64,000 bases of DNA from assembly GCA_021732025.1 (NCBI GenBank), contig JAKFVU010000056.1:1-64000 (forward strand), in the 5' to 3' direction. The notes beneath the pieces are model-generated. The model searched no databases. It was not told the origin of the DNA and worked only from the letters and a program-made list of their open reading frames with translations. Each line of letters starts with the position of its first letter. Position 1 is the first letter of the stretch. This DNA comes from Candidatus Obscuribacterales bacterium (GTDB taxonomy: Bacteria > Cyanobacteriota > Vampirovibrionia > Obscuribacterales > Obscuribacteraceae). This document shows, one piece after another, positions 43,139 to 50,915 of this stretch. The position numbers and the translations under genes were made by a program.

Positions 43139-43468
43139 GTGTCAGCAGAAGAGACAATTGCAGTATTGAAAAAGCGCTTCAGACCTGAAGCCGCAAAAAA
43201 TCTCTGCGCTACATACTTAATCAATATCAAAGGCGATGGTGCCGCTGCCTATCTGACTAAAATCTCAGATGGCACTTGTGAGTTTGTTGAACACAGCACC
43301 TCAGGTTATAGCCCGGCTGATTGCCAGATCACAATCGACTCTGATGACCTACACCAAATCATCAGCGGTCGCATGTCAGCCATGACTGCAGCTCTCTCTG
43401 GCGTGCTTGCCATTGAAGGTGAACTGGGCCTAGCAATGAAGTTGGTTCCAATCTTCTTCGAAGGCTAA
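43139..43468 (+). CDS. SCP2 sterol-binding-domain protein
   Basis: 109 aa with GTG start. The SCP2 fold is visible: an N-terminal helix (IAVLKKRFRPEAAKNL), strands (TYLINIKGDGAAAYLTKI), DCQITIDSDDLHQIISGRMS and the terminal helix EGELGLAMKLVPIF. It binds a lipid or other hydrophobic ligand. There is no signal peptide or extra domain, so it is a stand-alone cytosolic lipid binder. It converges on aroE with 3 nt between the genes. Confidence 0.9.
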   Translation: MSAEETIAVLKKRFRPEAAKNLCATYLINIKGDGAAAYLTKISDGTCEFVEHSTSGYSPADCQITIDSDDLHQIISGRMSAMTAALSGVLAIEGELGLAMKLVPIFFEG

Positions 43469-43471
43469 AAC

Positions 43472-44392
43472 TTATGCTTTAGCAGAAGCCTCTAGCAGGG
43501 CCTGGATGCCGACTTCGTAAGGCGGCAGCTGCCCGGCAAAGAGTTCGAAAGCAAAACGTGCCTGATGAACTAGCATAGCCTTCCCGTCATCATTCTCTAA
43601 TTGAAATTCTTGAGCGAGCCTGCAACAAATTGTGGGCTCGCTGCTTTTTGCATAAACCAAATCTTGAACGAAGCAAGCCTTAGGCAGCCCCTCAATTAAA
43701 GGCATTAACCAAGGTGGAACATCATTGTCTAAATGTCCTATTGAAGTGGCATTGATAAAAATTTGGCACTGCTGAAGCTCGGTGCTTTCTAGTTTATTAC
43801 TGAGGCCAAGAGCCCTAAAAGTAAGCTGCGGCAATACTATCTGAGACATAGCAATCGATTGTTCAAGACTATCTATAAAACCCTGGGCACGGTCTTCGGT
43901 GCGCCCTAGAATCTGAAAATTACTGGCACCGATTTCGGCCAAAGCAATAACAGCTGCCCGTGCCGCCCCGCCCGTGCCCACAATCAAAACATGCGAAATG
44001 CTATTACCTTGGCCACTCGCTAAGCTCTGATTGAGGCTAGCTTTAAGACCAAGAATATCGGTATTGTGCCCCTCAAGCCGCTGCTCTTTAAAAACAACAG
44101 TATTGACCGCACCGGCCGCCCGCGCTTGCGCTGAGCTACTAGCTAAGAAATTGAAAACCGCTACTTTATGAGGAATAGTGACATTGATGCCGTCCATTGA
44201 TTCTGGCCCGACTCGCATAGACTCTAGACGTTGAGCCAGTTCGCTTTCGGACACATCAAAAAGACTATAACTACCGGCGATACCAGTACAAGCAAAAAAT
44301 GCACGATGAATAGCAGGCGAAAGAGAACGACTAACAGAACTACCTATTAGTCCTAAATTTAGTCCTCGATTTACTCTTGGACTAGCAATCAC
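43472..44392 (-). CDS. aroE: Shikimate dehydrogenase
   Basis: 306 aa, NADP-dependent reduction of 3-dehydroshikimate in aromatic amino acid synthesis. Substrate motif GSSVSRSLSPAIHRAFF, catalytic Lys/Asp region INVTIPHKVAVFNF and GHNTDILGL, NADP loop IVGTGGAARAAVIAL. Its GTG start overlaps the exbD stop by one base (TAGTG), so its translation is coupled to exbB-exbD, an unusual partner for it. Confidence 0.93.
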   Translation of the reverse strand: MIASPRVNRGLNLGLIGSSVSRSLSPAIHRAFFACTGIAGSYSLFDVSESELAQRLESMRVGPESMDGINVTIPHKVAVFNFLASSSAQARAAGAVNTVVFKEQRLEGHNTDILGLKASLNQSLASGQGNSISHVLIVGTGGAARAAVIALAEIGASNFQILGRTEDRAQGFIDSLEQSIAMSQIVLPQLTFRALGLSNKLESTELQQCQIFINATSIGHLDNDVPPWLMPLIEGLPKACFVQDLVYAKSSEPTICCRLAQEFQLENDDGKAMLVHQARFAFELFAGQLPPYEVGIQALLEASAKA

Positions 44393-44820
44393 TAATAGTT
44401 AGTTTGCTGCTGAGTAGCTACGCGCATCTTCGTAATGCCAGCAGCGGCTGCAGCACTCATCACTTCAACCACATCTTTCTGTTTGGCATCGCCATCAGCA
44501 TTGAGTGTGACGTGCAAGTCAGCACCAGGTGGTGCCTTATCTTTGATCTCTTTGATCAAGGCCGTGATGATGTTCACATCATGATCACGAATATACTTAC
44601 CGTTAATGGCAAGCTGCCCGTCTTTATCGATGTCGAAGCTAATACCCTTTGTCGCTTCGTCTTTCTTGGCATTTTTGGTCTCAGGCGGTTTGATCTTCAA
44701 ATCTGATTTGTCGATCAAAGGCGCAATTAAGATCATGATGACGAGCAAGACCAAGAACACGTCAGTAAGCGGGGTGACGTTAATATCGGTGAATTGATCA
44801 CCGACCGCTCCCATAGACAT
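44392..44820 (-). CDS. exbD: ExbD/TolR-family protein
   Basis: 142 aa. One N-terminal TM helix with the conserved Asp in NVTPLTDVFLVLLVIMIL (the proton pathway residue of ExbD/TolR) and a periplasmic domain with the family C-terminal wording (VVEVMSAAAAAGITKMRVA). With ExbB it forms the proton-driven motor that energises TonB. GGGAGG before the ATG is a strong ribosome site. aroE follows with a 1-nt overlap. Confidence 0.93.
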   Translation of the reverse strand: MSMGAVGDQFTDINVTPLTDVFLVLLVIMILIAPLIDKSDLKIKPPETKNAKKDEATKGISFDIDKDGQLAINGKYIRDHDVNIITALIKEIKDKAPPGADLHVTLNADGDAKQKDVVEVMSAAAAAGITKMRVATQQQTNY

Positions 44821-44853
44821 AGCTTACCTCCCCGTTTTCTTCTTGAAGTGAGC

Positions 44854-45489
44854 TTAGTGTGTAGCGGCTTCGTGGCCAACAAAGCTCAAGAAGAGCAGTT
44901 TGAGCAACAAGAAGTCATCGTTGAAACGCTTCACAGTATTAGTGTAAGTGTTGTTGAAAATAACAGCCATAATCGAAACGATTAGACCATAACCAGTTGC
45001 GATAAGAGCCTTGGCCACACCGGTTACAACCACCGGAGTACCACCACCGGAAGCACCCAATTGGTCGAGGGTGAATACAACCCCAACCACTGTGCCGAAT
45101 AGGCCGATGAACGGGCAAGTAGCACCAATGGTACCTAGAACCGCTAAGTGCTTCTCTAATTTACGTGATACCAAGCCGACTGTGATGTCGAAGGCCTTGG
45201 AGAAATCTTCTTTTTGGTCAGCCATTAAGCGCACGCCTTCTTCGGCAACTTCGCCGATAACGCCACCTAATTGACTGCAAGATTTTTGAGCTTTTTGCAG
45301 GTCATTAGTTTCCAAATATCTTTGCAGAGTATGGATAAATTGAGTTACATCGCGGCGATTCTGTTGATAGTACATATAGCGCTCAACAGTTACGGCAATT
45401 GTCAACACCGAACAAATCGTGATCGGAATGGAAGCAAACCAGTCATGAATCATGAATTCGAGGAAGTATTGGAGGAATTTACTTTCCAT
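44854..45489 (-). CDS. exbB: ExbB/TolQ-family proton channel
   Basis: 211 aa with three TM helices, the first at the N-terminus, and the family core LEKHLAVLGTIGATCPFIGL then FGTVVGVVFTLD and the last helix IATGYGLIVSIMAVIF. It makes the ExbB-ExbD motor. It precedes exbD by 33 nt and follows a TonB gene by 80 nt, so the TonB system is one cluster. Confidence 0.95.
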   Translation of the reverse strand: MESKFLQYFLEFMIHDWFASIPITICSVLTIAVTVERYMYYQQNRRDVTQFIHTLQRYLETNDLQKAQKSCSQLGGVIGEVAEEGVRLMADQKEDFSKAFDITVGLVSRKLEKHLAVLGTIGATCPFIGLFGTVVGVVFTLDQLGASGGGTPVVVTGVAKALIATGYGLIVSIMAVIFNNTYTNTVKRFNDDFLLLKLLFLSFVGHEAATH

Positions 45490-45569
45490 AAACGTTTATC
45501 AACATCTCCTTATTTGCTGGCCATTCCAACAGAACTTACTTACCGCGTGCCAACATCCTGACGAGTCTA

Positions 45570-47183
45570 TCAGAAATTGCGGAATTTCCCGACACCACCA
45601 CCATTGAATACGTTGTAGTCGAAGGTGAACTCAATATCTACATCATCAGGCGCTCCGGCAGGAAGCGGTCTGAAGGGAGCAGCATTCTCAACTGCTTTCA
45701 AAGCGGCCTGGTCGGCTATTGTTAAGCCAGATGAAGTGACCATTCTCAAGTTGGTCATTTGACCATCTTTGTGCACCTTGAAAACAACTTTGACTCGCTT
45801 AGATTCATTACCTTTCGGCGGGAACCAAGCACGCTTAATTCTTCTCTGCAAATCGGCCATATATGGTCCGAAGTCTACGTCAGCTCTCGCTGCCACTGAA
45901 GGACGGCCTTTGCCATCATCAGGGTTGCCAGCCTCGCCGCTGCCACCACCGCCACCAGGGGCACGGGCAACAGAAGGAGCTACAGCAATACCAGGGGAGC
46001 CGCCACCGGCTGCGCCACCACCACCAGAGCCACGACCGGCCCGAGTAGGAGCTGGAGATGGTCCAGGACCACTACCGCCACCAAGAGATCTAGCTCCACC
46101 ACCAACTGGCACAGGAGTAGGAGGCCCACCACCACCGGACATGCCAGAGGTTGAGGCAATATTGATAGGAGTCGGCGCTGGACCAGGAGCCGTGGCAGAG
46201 CCAGCACCTACGCCAGCTTTAGGCATAGGGGCGATGGAGGAGCCACCGATTTTGGGCATTGATACAGGCGACGGAGAAGGGCTCGGAGACGGCGCTGCCG
46301 AAGGATGGAAAAATGGATTAGGCATCTTCGGAGCTGGCGACGGTGAAGGCGAAGGGCTCGGAGATGGACTAGGAGAAGGTGATGGAGAAGGACTAGGCGA
46401 CGGCGATGGAGTTGGGCTCGGACGCGGTGTAGGCCTTGGTGAAGGAGTGGGAGATGGTGTCGGCGAAGGAGTAGGAGTAGGCTTTGATTGACTTGGCTTA
46501 GCTTCAGTCGGTTTAGCCTGTTCTTGAGCCTTGCTCGGCGCTTTCGGCGCAGGTGACGGTTGAACCGATGGTTTATTCGGGTCGTGCTTGCCGCCAGCTT
46601 GAGAGTTGTGGGCAGCGCGCTTTTGAGTTTTGGGAGGAGTCTTGGTGTTTTCTTCGTTCTGAATAAACTCGATATCAGTGACCTGAGACCGTGGTGGCGG
46701 TGGAATCAAGAAGAAGAAAGCGAGCAAGAAACAAGTGAGAAAAATACTTATATGGAATATGTAGGAGCCGCTTGTGGCTTCTGGCATTTCCAAGAAGTAG
46801 TCATGGTAAAGCGATTTGCGCTGTAGGTGAGAAGCCTTATCGAAAGCATCACGAGCGGCAAAAACGGCAAATGACAAGAACAGACCAATCAACATGAACG
46901 ATGCGCCAGAGCCAATCTGTAGCTGAGCTAAAGAGTCAGCAAGAGCACCATTCAACTTCATCTGGTTGCCATCACCAAATTGCTTCAAAGAAGCCATCAG
47001 AGGTGCAGCAAAGATCAAGCCTAACAAAACGAGATAGTTGATGACACCAACCAGCATGAAAAGCAGGCCTTTGCGCTGCTCGCCATTGTAAAGCTGACCT
47101 AAGCCAGGCAAGAAGAGAGACATCCCTCCGGCCATATTAGGATCGCGCTGTGTGCCTTGATGTCTTGGTGATGCTGCAGTCAT
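45570..47183 (-). CDS. TonB-like protein with extra N-terminal membrane module
   Basis: 537 aa. Two to three membrane helices with a TM2-like wording ([20 protein letters not shown]) at 20-112, then the true TonB anchor at 139-160 with the SxxxH motif S140-H144 (SYIFH). A 250-residue linker follows, with a Pro/Ser/Thr repeat tract at 234-284 (46332-46484) and Gly-rich stretches. The C-terminal TonB domain (436-537) has [19 protein letters not shown] and APFRPLPAG. TonB transmits ExbB-ExbD motion to outer-membrane receptors, none of which is in this window. It lies directly upstream of exbB and is paralogous to the next gene. Confidence 0.9.
   Translation of the reverse strand: MTAASPRHQGTQRDPNMAGGMSLFLPGLGQLYNGEQRKGLLFMLVGVINYLVLLGLIFAAPLMASLKQFGDGNQMKLNGALADSLAQLQIGSGASFMLIGLFLSFAVFAARDAFDKASHLQRKSLYHDYFLEMPEATSGSYIFHISIFLTCFLLAFFFLIPPPPRSQVTDIEFIQNEENTKTPPKTQKRAAHNSQAGGKHDPNKPSVQPSPAPKAPSKAQEQAKPTEAKPSQSKPTPTPSPTPSPTPSPRPTPRPSPTPSPSPSPSPSPSPSPSPSPSPSPSPAPKMPNPFFHPSAAPSPSPSPSPVSMPKIGGSSIAPMPKAGVGAGSATAPGPAPTPINIASTSGMSGGGGPPTPVPVGGGARSLGGGSGPGPSPAPTRAGRGSGGGGAAGGGSPGIAVAPSVARAPGGGGGSGEAGNPDDGKGRPSVAARADVDFGPYMADLQRRIKRAWFPPKGNESKRVKVVFKVHKDGQMTNLRMVTSSGLTIADQAALKAVENAAPFRPLPAGAPDDVDIEFTFDYNVFNGGGVGKFRNF
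46332..46484 (-). repeat. Pro-Ser/Pro-Thr repeat tract in TonB-like gene
   Basis: About 50 residues of alternating Pro and Ser/Thr, encoded by degenerate six-nt units. The tract forms a stiff periplasm-spanning linker in TonB proteins. The opposite-strand ORF over this tract is an artefact of the repeat. Confidence 0.85.
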
Positions 47184-47578
47184 GAATTTGTCCTACGCTT
47201 CTACCGTCTTTGTCTAAGTATGTGCGCAGCTGGTAATTTTAAGAGGAATCAACCGTAGCATCGATAATTTGATACTAGAGGTCTTGAGTGTAGCACAACA
47301 GACCCTAGCCTGGCCTTGGTATCAAAGCTTGTTTGTCAGTCTTGCTTAAGACTGTTATTTGACAACCGACCAACAACTAAAAACTATAAACATAACGCCC
47401 ATAGTTGATATCCAACTGCTCTACAAGCTTCACCTAATGAATTTTTCCAGCCACTTTCTACTGGCAACTTATTGTCAGTAACATCACTATAACTTCTGCT
47501 TCAAGCTCTAGCTAACCCCTTTTCGCTAGTCATTGCCCGGGGTTTACCCCAGGCAATAATTTGAAACCTAGCAGTCCA
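47184..47578. other. Gap between the two TonB-like genes, with a hairpin
   Basis: 395 nt without an ORF. A hairpin at 47532-47557 (11-position stem, one mismatch, TTTA loop) lies about 20 nt past the stop of the upstream TonB-like gene but has no U-tract. The rest presumably holds the promoter of the second TonB-exbB-exbD unit; I see no clear -35/-10. Confidence 0.5.
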
Positions 47579-49291
47579 TCAAAAGGCGCGAAAACTTCCC
47601 GAGCCGCCACCATTGAAAACGTTGTAATCGAAAGTAAATTCAATGTCGACATCTGCCGGCGCCCCCGTTGGCAGTGGGTGGAAAGGTGCTGCACTCTCAA
47701 CCGCTTTGAGGGCCGCTTCATCGGCAGCAGTTAAGCCAGACGAATTAGCTAAGCGCAAATTTGTCATCTCACCGTTGCGGTGCACCTTGAAAATCACTTT
47801 CACCCTCTTTGAGCGGGCATCTTTGGGAGGAAACCATGCACGCTTGATGCGCCGTTGAAGCTCCGCCATGTACGGTCCAAAATCTATGCTCCTACTCGAG
47901 GCGAGAGCATCTTTGCCAGGTCCATCGTCGGGATTAGAAAGATCACCTCTACCATTTCTGCCCTGACCCTGTTTACTGGCAGGCCCTGGACCGGTTCCCT
48001 GATTACTGAGAGCAGGTGCCACGGCTGTGCCAGTGCCACTCGGACCCACCCCTGCAGATCGGCTAGGAGCAGGTACAGCCGAATCACCATTGTTATTAGA
48101 ACCGCTGCGATGGCCGCTTCCCGAGCGCATGCCCACAGGTAGAGGTGTGACGCCACTTGAAGGAGAAGAGGAAAACGCAGAAGATGGCGAAGCAATCCCG
48201 GGAATAGAAGCTATTTTCACATCGCTAGCACTGCCCTGAGCGGTTAATTGCTTGGGCAAATTCAAGTTGCTAGCTCCACTAGTCGGCATCACCAATGACG
48301 GTCGCGGTGCCAAACTTGGAAGAGTAGACGACGCCAACAAAGGCACTGCTGGTAGTGGCGCACTATTGTTGACCTTTAGATTTTGACTAGGAGTAAAACT
48401 AGGAGTAAAACTGGGATTAGAACTAGGTGAAGCTGTCCTCGGCATCACGGTCGGCTGAGGCTGGAGAAAATTCTGGGCCATTCGTTGTAAATTCGGCTGC
48501 AATGTTGGTTGCTGTGCTTGAGTTGGCGCTTGAGCTGGAGCCTGAGAAGAAGGAGAAGCTTTTGCTACGGCTTCAGCTGGTGCCGGTTTGGCTTGAGGTT
48601 GGCGACGAGCCGTAGCACGCGAAGAAGAAGAAGAAGAAGAAGAAGAAGAAGAAGAAGCTGAGACTGAAGTTGGCCGACTATGGTCACGCTTACCTCCAGC
48701 CTTAGAGTTGTTCTCTGCTAAATTCTTTGTCTTCTGTTGCTCCTTTGTATTCTCTTCCGCCTGCTTGAACTCAATTTCGGTAATTTGCGATTGCGGTGGT
48801 GCCGGAATCAAAAAGAAGAAAGCGAGAATAAAGCACGAAGCAAGCAGACTAATATGAAAGATGTAAGAGCCGCTGGTAGCCTCAGGCATGCCCACAACAT
48901 AATCGCGATAGATAGCAGCGCGTTTGAAATATTGGGCTCGATCATAGGCGTCGCGAGCAGCAAATATTGAAAAACCAATGAACAAACTAATGAGGGCGAA
49001 ACACGCACCAGAACCAAGCTGTAACTGAGTCAGTGAGAGAGCTAACGCTTTATTGAGTCGAACTTGGTTAGCGCTGCCAAACACTGTAAGCGAGTGCATA
49101 ATTTGTGGTGCCATAATCAGCGCTAGCAAGAGCAAATAATTGACGCAACCGGCGGCCATAAAAAACACGGCCTTGCGCTTTTCTTTATTGTAGAGTTGCC
49201 CCAGGCCCGGTAAAAGCATTGACATACCGCAAGCCAAATTGGCATCGCGCTGTGGTTGTGTCGCGTTGGCGTAAGGTGTAGATAGTGGCAT
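47579..49291 (-). CDS. TonB-like protein with extra N-terminal membrane module (paralog)
   Basis: 570 aa. Same layout as the neighbour: TM2-like helices ([20 protein letters not shown]), TonB anchor with SxxxH at S142-H146 (SYIFH), a long linker and C-terminal TonB domain ([19 protein letters not shown]). The linker differs: it has a poly-Ser run encoded by (GAA)12 on the plus strand and Ser/Thr/Pro-rich segments instead of Pro-Ser repeats. The C-terminal domains are closely similar, so a tandem duplication with linker divergence is likely. It could serve a different set of outer-membrane receptors. Confidence 0.9.
   Translation of the reverse strand: MPLSTPYANATQPQRDANLACGMSMLLPGLGQLYNKEKRKAVFFMAAGCVNYLLLLALIMAPQIMHSLTVFGSANQVRLNKALALSLTQLQLGSGACFALISLFIGFSIFAARDAYDRAQYFKRAAIYRDYVVGMPEATSGSYIFHISLLASCFILAFFFLIPAPPQSQITEIEFKQAEENTKEQQKTKNLAENNSKAGGKRDHSRPTSVSASSSSSSSSSSSSRATARRQPQAKPAPAEAVAKASPSSQAPAQAPTQAQQPTLQPNLQRMAQNFLQPQPTVMPRTASPSSNPSFTPSFTPSQNLKVNNSAPLPAVPLLASSTLPSLAPRPSLVMPTSGASNLNLPKQLTAQGSASDVKIASIPGIASPSSAFSSSPSSGVTPLPVGMRSGSGHRSGSNNNGDSAVPAPSRSAGVGPSGTGTAVAPALSNQGTGPGPASKQGQGRNGRGDLSNPDDGPGKDALASSRSIDFGPYMAELQRRIKRAWFPPKDARSKRVKVIFKVHRNGEMTNLRLANSSGLTAADEAALKAVESAAPFHPLPTGAPADVDIEFTFDYNVFNGGGSGSFRAF
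48621..48656 (-). repeat. (GAA)12 trinucleotide repeat
   Basis: Twelve uninterrupted GAA units on the plus strand, read as TCT (Ser) codons on the coding strand. Length changes here would vary the Ser run without frameshift. Confidence 0.9.
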
Positions 49292-49445
49292 GATTAGTCC
49301 TGCGCTGTTGGAAAACCAATAACGAACACAAATTTCAGTTTTGAGAATTTGGTTTCGGACCTTCTCTACTCTATCTCGCGCAAGAGAGGTAACTTAAGCC
49401 GGTTTTGACTGAACCTTGTACAGGGTTTTCCCTCTAGTGCAAACA

Positions 49446-49474
49446 AAAACAGGCTCCCGAAGGGAACCTGTTTT
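49446..49474 (-). terminator. Terminator after the TrbI-like secreted protein gene
   Basis: A 13-position stem with one mismatch (49446-49458 with 49462-49474), GAA loop, and TTTTGTTT after it on the minus strand. It separates the TrbI-like gene from the downstream TonB-like gene. Confidence 0.85.
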
Positions 49475-49521
49475 GCATGCTATCTGTCATGAGGGGCCGA
49501 TGTGGCTTTTAAAACTATCTA

Positions 49522-50616
49522 CTACATTGTAGGCATACGAAGCTCTTCAGCAAGTTCGATTTTAAGCTCGTCACCAGGACGAACTTCAATCTTCTTACCT
49601 TTCTTGGCGCAAAGAACAGCGATACCAACAGCTAAGCCGATACCGGCGCCAAGAGCTGCAGCTGCACCCTTGCTCATACCGCTACTGCTCGAGTTGTTGC
49701 TATTGTTGTTATTGCTGCCATTGCCAGCCAAAGCACCAATCGCTAGACCAGCGACGAAAGGCAAAGCAACTGTACCAGTATCAATAGCAATATCTTTCAT
49801 ACCGCGGCGAGCGTGAACAACACCTCCGCGAGCAACGATAGTGGCTACTAGTGGTATTTGGCGATTATCTGGAGTGGTGATGTTATCGAACTTGAGTGCC
49901 ACCGAACCTGAGCGGTTTAAGGCACGTGGTGAATTCAATGTAGCAATACGACCTTTGATGATTGAACCAGCAGGCACCACAGTGCTGCCATCAATAGTCA
50001 AATCTTCAGAAGTACGAGCACTAAATTCGTCGCCTTCTTGGCTGGTATCAGAGTCAACAGCAGTATCCATAACGATTGGAATTTTTGTGCCGGTTGGTAC
50101 TACACGAATGTAGCCCTGTAAAACTTTTGAATCTTTAGTGCTTGCAGTTGTTGTCGGGGTAGCTTCGGTAGAAGAAGTAGTCGTAGTTTCAGTGGTTTCA
50201 GTTTTAGTTTCTGCACTGGCCTCAGTAACTTCGGCACTGCCGGTAGTTGTAGTTTCAGCTAATGGTTCAGCTGGAGCGGTAGCACTCGTTGGGGTTGTGT
50301 CGGCAACGGGAGCCTCTTTAACTGGAGCAGCTGCTGATTCTGTTTTAGCGGATTCATCTTCAAAGATGGATGATTGTTGAGCGGCCGACTCTTGAGCGAC
50401 AGGTTCAGCCGGAGCACTGGCTGCACTCGTTGAACTTTCGGGCATATCGCTCTTAGGAGCATCAGCTTCGGCTGAAGGGCTCTCAGCAGGAGGATCTTGA
50501 GGACTATAGATTTTAAAGTTAAGTTGCGGGTCAGCTGCCAGGACCGCACAGGTGGTGGCAGGTGAAATAGCCAGCATCAAACTAGCTGCTAAACATATAG
50601 CCTTAGAACTGAACAT
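49522..50616 (-). CDS. Secreted TrbI/VirB10-like domain protein
   Basis: 364 aa. Signal peptide (AICLAASLMLAISPATTCAVLA), about 125 residues of Thr/Ala/Glu-rich sequence, then a beta-rich domain whose wording (VPTGTKIPIVMDTAVDSD; DGSTVVPAGSIIKGRI) resembles the TrbI/VirB10 C-terminal barrel. Next come a hydrophobic Gly-rich segment with an Asn/Ser run, a possible TM region (AALGAGIGLAVGIAVL), and a basic tail. No conjugation genes surround it. It is more likely an envelope or outer-membrane assembly protein than a secretion system part; the function is not established. Confidence 0.65.
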   Translation of the reverse strand: MFSSKAICLAASLMLAISPATTCAVLAADPQLNFKIYSPQDPPAESPSAEADAPKSDMPESSTSAASAPAEPVAQESAAQQSSIFEDESAKTESAAAPVKEAPVADTTPTSATAPAEPLAETTTTGSAEVTEASAETKTETTETTTTSSTEATPTTTASTKDSKVLQGYIRVVPTGTKIPIVMDTAVDSDTSQEGDEFSARTSEDLTIDGSTVVPAGSIIKGRIATLNSPRALNRSGSVALKFDNITTPDNRQIPLVATIVARGGVVHARRGMKDIAIDTGTVALPFVAGLAIGALAGNGSNNNNSNNSSSSGMSKGAAAALGAGIGLAVGIAVLCAKKGKKIEVRPGDELKIELAEELRMPTM

Positions 50617-50855
50617 TTATTTTCTATCCCTTTGGTTGAGATTCATCTTGTTTGAGATTTATCGGGCCGCCAAATGCATTCGGCCATAGCAGTCAAGCGG
50701 TTACTCCCCGCAGTCTAACACTTGCACAGCCTCAAATAATTAGCGTCTTCCAAGAAATCAACAGGTAATTTTGGCAAGAAGCCATGACAACTGCAATACA
50801 ACAAGTTTGCGCTCCGTAAAAAAACTACTTAACTTTCTATATATAGATGAATTAA

Positions 50856-50884
50856 ACTGAGTAGTCGAAGCCACTCAGTATAAA
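50856..50884 (+). promoter_or_regulatory. Inverted repeat beside a -10-like box upstream of the LRSP protein
   Basis: ACTGAGT (50856-50862) and ACTCAGT (50873-50879) form a perfect inverted repeat with a 10-nt spacer, and TATAAA at 50879-50884 follows. A repressor bound here would cover the promoter. A second symmetric site, TCTATATATAGA (50836-50847), lies just upstream. Confidence 0.35.
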
Positions 50885-50915
50885 GTGGCATCTAAGACTC
50901 GATGAGGAAACGTCA

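Noticed and set aside
45769-46491. 240-codon plus-strand ORF opposite the first TonB-like gene
   Set aside because: It reads the Pro-Ser repeat backwards as Gly/Asp/Glu-rich sequence; a shadow of low-complexity DNA.
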